Shown here piece by piece: positions 1 through 4,578 of a stretch of 5,207 nucleotides of DNA. The notes beneath the pieces are model-generated. The model saw nothing but the letters and a program-made list of their open reading frames with translations. It was not told where the DNA came from and made no database searches. The DNA is from Promethearchaeota archaeon CR_4. GTDB taxonomy: Archaea; Asgardarchaeota; Lokiarchaeia; Sigyniarchaeales; CR-4. The first letter of the stretch is position 1. Each line of letters begins with the position of its first letter. The position numbers and the translations under genes are program-made. The stretch spans positions 11,087 through 16,293 of the forward strand of contig MBAA01000145.1 in assembly GCA_001940655.1 (NCBI GenBank). The letters run 5' to 3'.

Positions 1-1389
1 GGCAGCAGTTTTAGCTGGTTTCTCGGCAGCGGGTTTAGCAGCAGACTTTTCCGCGGCAGCAGGTGCGGCTGCTTCCTCAACTTTCCCTCCCACTTCGAGT
101 GCGAGGACTACCCCAACGGCAACGGTGCGGCCCATATCCCGGACAGCGAACCGCCCAAGCTCTGGGATGTCCTTGTAGGTTTCGAGACAGAGCTTGGTTA
201 TAGGAGCCAGCTTGACGATAGCGGCTTCACCGACCTTGAGGAACTGGGGATTGTTTTCCACGACCTGCCCACTGCGAGGGTCGAGCTTCGCCATAAGTTC
301 CGTGAACTTGCACGCGACCTGCGCGGTGTGTGCGTGCACCACCGGGGTGTACCCTTGTGCGAGCGCGGTGGGGTGCCATACCACGATGACCTGGGCCTTG
401 AACCATCCCGTAGGATTGATGACTGGGACGCGACTTTTCGTGTCGCAGATCACGTCTCCACGGCGTACATTCTTGATGTCAAGGTTCCGGACGTTGAACC
501 CGATGTTATCTCCTGGTTCTGCTGTCTCGCGTGGTTCGTGGTGCATTTCAATGGACCGAACTTCGCCTTCAAACTCGGAGGGCATGACCACAACGTTCTG
601 TTTGACCTTGATGACTCCCGTTTCAACCCGCCCGACTGGTACGACACCTGCGCCCTTGATCTTGTACACGTCTTGGACGGGGATTCGGAGGGGTTTGTTA
701 ATGGGCTTCTCAGGCACTTGGAGGTTGTCGAGTGCCTCGATGAGGTATGGGCCCTTATACCAGGGCATCTTGTCCGAGAGTTTGATGAGATTCTCGCCCT
801 GGAATCCAGAGATCGGGATGAAAGGGATTGTATTAACATCGTACCCGACCATCGTGAGTAAACCCTTGGCTAATTCCTTGACATCATTGTAGCGATTTTC
901 CGCCCAGTTGACGGACTTGTCGTCCATCTTGTTCACACCAACGATGAGCTGCTTGACCCCGAGGGTCTTAGCCAAGAAGGCGTGCTCTCGTGTCTGGCCA
1001 CCATCTGAGATACCCGCCTCGGCTTCACCAACCTTGCCAGAAATGACTAATATGGCGGCGTCTGCTTGGGAGGCTCCAGTAATCATATTTTTTACAAAGT
1101 CCGCGTGACCCGGCGCGTCAATTATTGTGAAATATTTGTTCGCGGTTTCAAATTTGCGAAATGCCAAGTCGATGGTAATACCACGCTTGCGTTCTTCAGC
1201 CAAGCGATCCATGAAGAACGCGAATTTGAACGATTCGTCCTTGAGTTCCGCGGCGGTCGCTTCCATCTCGCGGGCCTCGCGGTCCGTGACTGCCCCGGTC
1301 GCAACGAGTACGTGACCCATAAGGGTCGATTTACCATGATCAATGTGCCCGATGATGACTAGGTTCAAGTGGGGTTTTTCTTTTGGCAT
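1..1389 (-). CDS. tuf: Translation elongation factor 1-alpha (EF-Tu/EF1A, archaeal type), C-terminus cut by window edge
   Basis: This is the GTPase that carries aminoacyl-tRNA to the ribosomal A site in the cytoplasm. The reverse strand reads 463 codons without a stop from the ATG at 1389-1387 (MPKEKPHLNLVIIGHIDHGK). The GTP-binding domain shows G1 GHIDHGKS (residues 14-21), switch I threonine T72 in RGITIDL, G3 DAPGH (91-95), G4 NKMD (153-156) and G5 around ISG (193-195). Beta-barrel domains II and III follow (about 230-436), ending in the usual RDMGRTVAVGVV (417-428). The His in GHIDHGK and the family-typical spacing mark an archaeal protein. Two oddities stand out. Residue 96 is Ala (GHADF), where archaeal and eukaryotic EF-1alpha usually have Arg. 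From about residue 437 the protein continues into an Ala/Lys/Glu/Pro-rich tail that runs past the window, whereas known archaeal proteins end near residue 425-440. No ribosomal-protein or EF-2 gene lies just upstream, and the gene has its own promoter. Identity is near certain. Confidence 0.97.
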   Translation of the reverse strand, partial: MPKEKPHLNLVIIGHIDHGKSTLMGHVLVATGAVTDREAREMEATAAELKDESFKFAFFMDRLAEERKRGITIDLAFRKFETANKYFTIIDAPGHADFVKNMITGASQADAAILVISGKVGEAEAGISDGGQTREHAFLAKTLGVKQLIVGVNKMDDKSVNWAENRYNDVKELAKGLLTMVGYDVNTIPFIPISGFQGENLIKLSDKMPWYKGPYLIEALDNLQVPEKPINKPLRIPVQDVYKIKGAGVVPVGRVETGVIKVKQNVVVMPSEFEGEVRSIEMHHEPRETAEPGDNIGFNVRNLDIKNVRRGDVICDTKSRVPVINPTGWFKAQVIVVWHPTALAQGYTPVVHAHTAQVACKFTELMAKLDPRSGQVVENNPQFLKVGEAAIVKLAPITKLCLETYKDIPELGRFAVRDMGRTVAVGVVLALEVGGKVEEAAAPAAAEKSAAKPAAEKPAKTAA

Positions 1390-1395
1390 AATATG

Positions 1396-1412
1396 TCAAC
1401 GATTTTTGTTGA
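1396..1412. promoter_or_regulatory. Small inverted repeat in the EF-1alpha leader / start-site region
   Basis: TCAAC (1396-1400) and GTTGA (1408-1412) are perfect reverse complements separated by seven bases. The repeat spans the predicted transcription start and leader of the EF-1alpha gene. It could be a short leader hairpin or a protein site, but a 5-bp repeat in AT-rich DNA may also occur by chance. Confidence 0.2.
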
Positions 1413-1428
1413 TTTCTATTTCTCTTCG

Positions 1429-1434
1429 TATAAA
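1429..1434 (-). promoter_or_regulatory. TATA box of the EF-1alpha gene
   Basis: On the minus strand this reads TTTATA within CAGTAATTTATACG. It lies about 42 bases upstream of the EF-1alpha ATG. With the usual archaeal spacing of about 25 bases to the start site, transcription would begin near 1406 and leave a leader of roughly 17 bases. The leader (GTTGACATATT before the ATG) has no Shine-Dalgarno match. The second TATA-like element at 1505-1514 is an alternative or additional promoter. Confidence 0.5.
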
Positions 1435-1504
1435 TTACTGATTGAATAACCATTCTCTCATTGAATGACATGTACGAGAGAGGAGTGAAGGATGAAACGC
1501 GCCC

Positions 1505-1514
1505 TTATATATAA
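1505..1514. promoter_or_regulatory. Palindromic TATA element TTATATATAA
   Basis: TTATATATAA is a perfect palindrome and the strongest TATA-like match in the window. On the minus strand it is preceded by CAAAG, a plausible BRE, so it could drive EF-1alpha with a leader of about 95 bases that includes the 1453-1482 stem. On the plus strand it lies about 28 bases before an ATG at 1538 that opens a 53-codon ORF, the spacing expected for a leaderless transcript. The direction cannot be decided from sequence alone. Confidence 0.4.
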
Positions 1515-1831
1515 CTTTGTGTAAAGACATAGCATATATGAATTCTTTGAATAAAGATATTAATTTGATTAAAATATCGCTAAATCTTTCAAAGATTAAT
1601 AAATCATTAGAGAATATTGGAAGATTAAAACTAGTATCTACAAAATATGTTAAAACCAACCAAGGAGATGGATTATTTCTCATATTACAAACCAATTGAA
1701 AAGTGTGACAAACAAGATCATACTTTAAAGGAACGCCATTATCGTTTGACAGGTTTTACAATATTCTTCCGTTTTTACATCAAAAATTTCTCAATGGTCG
1801 TAAATTCTGGGGCATCCTTATCTTAAGAAAT

Positions 1832-1843
1832 CGAAAAAAAGAA
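1832..1843 (-). terminator. Probable T-run terminator of the DUF362 gene
   Basis: Directly after the DUF362 stop codon the minus strand reads TTCTTTTTTTCG, with seven consecutive T, followed by further T-rich sequence (ATTTCTT). Archaeal termination often needs only a U-rich stretch without a strong hairpin, and none is visible here. The T-run sits immediately next to the stop codon, which is close but plausible. Confidence 0.4.
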
Positions 1844-3154
1844 TTATTTGCCGAAAAACCTCCAAGAGAATTCTGGTTTGCCCTCGTAACGGACGTATTG
1901 CTGATGTAGGGCGTCCACATAGGCATTGTCTTTCACGTCTAGACCCGCCCCGCGCAGAGTCTCCACAATGTCGAGGTATTCTGGCGGACACCCAGTAACC
2001 TTGAGCGCCTTGCGGATATGAGGATTCTGGGCATTGGCCTTGGCGATGCAGTTGCCGATAAGTACGGTTGCATCATATCCAGCACGCGCTTGTCGCTTCT
2101 TACCATTCAGGATTTCTATCCTGGGCAAGGAGACGGGCGCAGGTTTCCCTTGCACGGCCGATAGGACAAGCATATTAACAACGTAACTCGTGAGGGAGCA
2201 CCCCGAGCAGACAGTCTCGTCGTATTTAGGCGCTTCTACATTATGAATTCCAGCACGCTCGAAGGCCAATGGACCGATATCATCCTTAGTCCACGGCCAG
2301 TCCCACTTGAGGGGCGTGATGTGGTTCTCAAGTTTTTCACCCTTCACTTGGTAGTTATTCAGGTCGAGGGATTTTCCCGTACGGTGAGCAAGCTCCTTGA
2401 AATGAAGAATGTCTTCAGGGTCATACCCGATACTCTTGGCCGCCACGAGGTCGGCACCGAGGATGTCTTTTGACACAATAACTACGTTTTTACGAATCGC
2501 TTTGCCAGAGACCAAGGGCCCCTGCTCGAGAGCATAAATGCCGTCAATAATGGTTAAGGCGGGTTTAACTAAGTCCGGCAGGACGGAGAAGGCGTGCTCG
2601 AGTCCCCCTCGCGCTGGATCGTGACAAAGGCGTTTTGAGGACATCTTCAGGCACCCCTTCAAGTTCTTAATTCCTAACGAAACCTTGGTCTGGCCATGGG
2701 TCTTCAACACAGGCATATTGATCAGGAAATTTGTGTCTAGAACTTCCTTCGCCACTTGCATCTCGTACCCCCAAGCGTCTCGGAGCTTGAGACCGGGACT
2801 TTTATTGAAATCAACTAGTTTAACGTGATACTTAGTAACGAGACTTTCATAGCCTAGTCCAACAAAAGCATCCGCGGTACTCGACCCGGGTTTAGCGGTC
2901 ATTGATCCGTCTCCTATCGTGATATCCGTGCAACCCGCTTCTTGGAGCAATAGCACGAGATCCTCGACCAACCGAGTCGTCGTGAACACGCCGAAAGGGG
3001 ATATAGGAAGATTATTATCCCACATGACTAAGTTAGGTTTGATCAGGATCCGCGCGGCAGGTTTCAACCCGGAAAAACCGTCACAAAGAGCGATGGCCTC
3101 TCGCAAAGAATCAGGACTTTGCTTGTATTTTAGTAATGCTACCGAATTTTTCAT
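1844..3154 (-). CDS. DUF362-family protein with a possible C-terminal Fe-S cysteine set
   Basis: The 436-aa product matches the DUF362 family (COG2006), whose biochemical role is not established. The DUF362 core covers about residues 35-245. It includes ILIKPNLV (36-43), a threonine-rich segment TTTRLVED (58-65) before an Rossmann-like stretch, ITIGDGS (78-84), INMPVLKTH (145-153) and the family hallmark SLGIKNLKG (159-167). The C-terminal part carries CSGC (C316 and C319), then GNC (C369) and TGCPP (C389), a pattern compatible with a four-cysteine Fe-S or zinc site. There is no signal peptide or membrane segment, so the protein is probably cytoplasmic. The ATG at 3154 is chosen because it starts just before the conserved core and about 36 bases downstream of a TATA-like box; no Shine-Dalgarno sequence is present. 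The gene is divergent from the tautomerase gene and appears monocistronic. Family assignment is confident; substrate and reaction are unknown. Confidence 0.88.
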   Translation of the reverse strand: MKNSVALLKYKQSPDSLREAIALCDGFSGLKPAARILIKPNLVMWDNNLPISPFGVFTTTRLVEDLVLLLQEAGCTDITIGDGSMTAKPGSSTADAFVGLGYESLVTKYHVKLVDFNKSPGLKLRDAWGYEMQVAKEVLDTNFLINMPVLKTHGQTKVSLGIKNLKGCLKMSSKRLCHDPARGGLEHAFSVLPDLVKPALTIIDGIYALEQGPLVSGKAIRKNVVIVSKDILGADLVAAKSIGYDPEDILHFKELAHRTGKSLDLNNYQVKGEKLENHITPLKWDWPWTKDDIGPLAFERAGIHNVEAPKYDETVCSGCSLTSYVVNMLVLSAVQGKPAPVSLPRIEILNGKKRQARAGYDATVLIGNCIAKANAQNPHIRKALKVTGCPPEYLDIVETLRGAGLDVKDNAYVDALHQQYVRYEGKPEFSWRFFGK

Positions 3155-3184
3155 AAATTAGCTAGAAATTAAACTAACAGTATT

Positions 3185-3217
3185 TGAATTTTATTCGATT
3201 CTTGAGAATTGAGATTC
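3185..3217. promoter_or_regulatory. Cluster of GAAT/ATTC half-sites in the divergent promoter region
   Basis: GAAT or its complement ATTC occurs at 3185, 3193, 3198, 3206 and 3214. ATTCT-TG-AGAAT (3198-3209) is a perfect 5-bp inverted repeat, and TTGAGA is directly repeated at 3202 and 3209. The cluster overlaps the DUF362 TATA-like box and lies just upstream of the tautomerase TATA box, a good place for an operator that controls both genes. In AT-rich DNA, chance occurrence is possible. Confidence 0.25.
3187..3194 (-). promoter_or_regulatory. TATA-like box of the DUF362 gene
   Basis: The minus strand reads AATAAAAT here, about 36 bases upstream of the DUF362 ATG. Transcription would start near 3165 and leave a leader of about 11 bases, consistent with the lack of a ribosome binding site. 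Confidence 0.4.
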
Positions 3218-3231
3218 CTCCCCGTGCAAAC

Positions 3232-3240
3232 TAAAAATAA
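3232..3240 (+). promoter_or_regulatory. TATA-like box of the tautomerase gene
   Basis: TAAAAATAA lies about 35 bases before the ATG at 3271. This predicts a transcription start near 3260 and a leader of about 10 bases. A GTG at 3256 in the same frame would lie upstream of that start site, which supports the ATG as the true start. Confidence 0.4.
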
Positions 3241-3270
3241 CTAAATCCTCAACCAGTGTCGTTTAATATT

Positions 3271-3663
3271 ATGCCATTAGTGAAAATCGAAATTGTCGGC
3301 CCGAAAGATGAAGCATATAAAAAAGCTGTGTTAGATGGCGTTCACGAGGCTCTCGTGCACGCATTAAAGGTTCCTGTTGATGATCGCACCCAGCGACTCT
3401 ATGTATTAGGTCCTGAAAATTTTGAGTATCGGTCGGGACGTACCGATCAATTTACGCTAATCGAGATTCTATTGTTTGCGGGAAGATCTAAGGAAGCAAA
3501 GAAAAAATTATATTCGAGAATTGTCGAAAACTTGAAGGAACAACCGGGAATCGCATCCAAAGATATTCTTATCGTGCTAAATGAACAACCGCTGGAAAAT
3601 TGGGGGGTTCATGGAGGAAAACCTGCAGATGAAGTTGACTTGGGTTTCAACATTAAAGTGTAA
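3271..3663 (+). CDS. Tautomerase-superfamily enzyme (Tautomerase_2 / 4-oxalocrotonate tautomerase-like)
   Basis: The 130-aa protein belongs to the 4-oxalocrotonate tautomerase/MIF superfamily, whose members use the N-terminal proline, exposed after Met removal, as a general base for keto-enol tautomerisation or related reactions. The start is MPLVKIEIVG, so choosing the ATG at 3271 rather than the in-frame GTG at 3256 (which would add MSFNI) puts the catalytic Pro in place. Two beta-alpha-beta units are visible, with FTLIEI (61-66), GRS (71-73) and the long signature LNEQPLENWG (103-112) followed by GGKPADEVDLGF (115-126), typical of the roughly 130-residue Tautomerase_2 group rather than the 62-residue 4-OT type. 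Family members typically form oligomers in the cytoplasm. The substrate cannot be deduced. The gene is divergent from the DUF362 gene and lies 84 bases before a regulator gene on the same strand that has its own TATA-like element. No Shine-Dalgarno sequence is visible. Confidence 0.9.
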   Translation: MPLVKIEIVGPKDEAYKKAVLDGVHEALVHALKVPVDDRTQRLYVLGPENFEYRSGRTDQFTLIEILLFAGRSKEAKKKLYSRIVENLKEQPGIASKDILIVLNEQPLENWGVHGGKPADEVDLGFNIKV

Positions 3664-3709
3664 TAAAAAAAATGACTTAAAAATACCGAGGATTAATAAA
3701 TTCTGATGC

Positions 3710-3726
3710 CTTTTTATATGAAAAAG
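3710..3726 (+). promoter_or_regulatory. TATA box embedded in an inverted repeat, upstream of the regulator gene
   Basis: TTTTTATATG (3711-3720) is a TATA-like box about 33 bases before the ATG at 3748, which predicts a leader of about 7 bases. The same stretch forms the inverted repeat CTTTTT-ATATG-AAAAAG (3710-3726). The overlap of a dyad with the TATA box would let a bound repressor block transcription, and the downstream gene itself encodes a likely DNA-binding protein. The T5 might alternatively help terminate the tautomerase transcript. Confidence 0.4.
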
Positions 3727-3747
3727 CAAGAACTGGGAAAGATATAA

Positions 3748-4521
3748 ATGCCGAAACACGATGCAGGACACGGAACCCAAATTGTCGGTTTCCGGGTGCC
3801 ACAGAACGAGCTCAAGACTTGGCAGTATTTTGCTGACAAATACAAGATGTCCCTCACGCAATTCCTCGTGACCATAGTCGAGTCTTATCTGCATCCGGAA
3901 CGACCCACCCAGATACCGAAGGGTGAAGGGCCCGTACCGGAATGGGTTGTAGAAGGCGTGCACCGGATACCCCAGTATATCAATTTACGGTTACCCCGAG
4001 AAATCGTGAGTAACTGGGATGAGGCCTGCAAGCAATACTATTGTACCCGCATCGCACTCCTCCAGCAGGCGGTTCAATGGATCACTGGCAGACAAGAACT
4101 CCGGAAACCGGTCGGGTTGGTCGGCGTCACTATTAAAAACGTCCTGCTCAACCTCATTACCACCTTAGGGTCTTTGGATTTTTCCCACATCGCAGCGATC
4201 TTCCAAGATTGGGAGCCCGCATCCCTCATCCAAATGTTGGGGACGTTAGAAGTAGAGGGCCACATTATGCGGAAGGGACAGGAGACTTACGTACCGGTTG
4301 GAGGAGTAGATCCGGTGCTCGGTCCCCGGTTCGTGGCGGGGCACCACGTGCTCGTAGCAGATTCATTACGAACGAACCCCGAAGAATGGGACGAGATGCC
4401 GCATGCATTGCTCGCGCAGGCCGCAGTAGAATACTTGATCCAACACGCTCTCACCATCGATAAGGATTTTGACGAATTAACTCGTGTTCTGAAAGAGAAG
4501 ATACGAAAAGGACGGAAATAG
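3748..4521 (+). CDS. Putative transcriptional regulator with tandem ribbon-helix-helix modules and a winged-helix-like domain
   Basis: I do not recognise a named family for the full 257-aa protein. Two segments resemble ribbon-helix-helix (Arc/MetJ-type) DNA-binding modules: residues 11-48 (strand QIVGFRVP, helix NELKTWQYFADKY, turn KMS, helix LTQFLVTIVESYL) and residues 77-114 (strand YINLRLP, helix REIVSNWDEACKQY, turn, helix RIALLQQAVQWI). They are joined by a Pro-rich linker, so one chain could fold as an intramolecular pseudo-dimer. Residues about 130-184 look like a winged helix: helix VLLNLITTLGSL, helix DFSHIAAIF, recognition-type helix EPASLIQMLGTLEVEGH and wing IMRKGQETYVPV. A helical, charged C-terminus follows (215-257, ending KIRKGRK). 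There is no signal or membrane segment. The protein is probably a cytoplasmic DNA-binding regulator. The start ATG follows a TATA-like box by 33 bases. The PhoU-like gene begins 57 bases downstream on the same strand, suggesting a functional pair. The domain calls come from pattern reading only. Confidence 0.7.
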   Translation: MPKHDAGHGTQIVGFRVPQNELKTWQYFADKYKMSLTQFLVTIVESYLHPERPTQIPKGEGPVPEWVVEGVHRIPQYINLRLPREIVSNWDEACKQYYCTRIALLQQAVQWITGRQELRKPVGLVGVTIKNVLLNLITTLGSLDFSHIAAIFQDWEPASLIQMLGTLEVEGHIMRKGQETYVPVGGVDPVLGPRFVAGHHVLVADSLRTNPEEWDEMPHALLAQAAVEYLIQHALTIDKDFDELTRVLKEKIRKGRK

Positions 4522-4543
4522 CGCGTGGCTGCATATCCGATCG

Positions 4544-4578
4544 TGATATTTTTGAACTTGGACTGTTAGGGATTTCAT
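4544..4578 (+). promoter_or_regulatory. Weak start signals before the PhoU-like gene
   Basis: The 57-base gap has an AT-rich GATATTTTTG (4544-4553) that could act as a weak promoter about 30 bases before the ATG at 4579. It also has TTAGGGAT (4566-4573), a poor partial Shine-Dalgarno match. The gene may be co-transcribed with the upstream regulator, transcribed on its own, or both; no terminator is visible between them. Confidence 0.2.

Larger units (their letters stand above)
1390..1843. other. AT-rich intergenic region without a convincing gene
   Basis: This gap lies upstream of the EF-1alpha gene and downstream of the DUF362 gene, both on the minus strand. It is clearly richer in A and T than the flanking genes. 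It contains the EF-1alpha TATA box, a second palindromic TATA element (1505-1514), a possible stem pairing 1453-1459 with 1476-1482 (TTCTCTC with GAGAGAG, 16-base loop), and a T-run on the minus strand near 1834-1840. Open frames here (minus 1435-1695; plus 1538-1699) show no recognisable domain, and the minus one overlaps promoter-like sequence. From about 1700 to 1830 I see nothing beyond a weak T5 on the plus strand near 1773. Confidence 0.6.

Noticed and set aside
194..892. Long plus-strand open frames (194-892 and 328-861) opposite EF-1alpha
   Set aside because: They lie fully within the certain EF-1alpha gene on the other strand, have no recognisable domain and are explained by the codon bias of that gene.
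1435..1695. Minus-strand 86-codon ORF in the AT-rich gap
   Set aside because: It has no recognisable domain, overlaps the palindromic TATA element and the EF-1alpha upstream region, and its composition is that of non-coding AT-rich DNA.
3256..3270. GTG start for the tautomerase, adding MSFNI before MPLVK
   Set aside because: It would bury the catalytic N-terminal proline and lies upstream of the transcription start predicted from the TATA-like box.
3577..3963. Minus-strand 128-codon ORF across the tautomerase end and regulator start
   Set aside because: It spans two well-supported plus-strand genes and the promoter between them, and shows no domain of its own.
4209..4463. Plus-strand 84-codon ORF inside the regulator gene
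   Set aside because: It is an Arg/Gly-rich out-of-frame shadow of the 257-aa reading frame.
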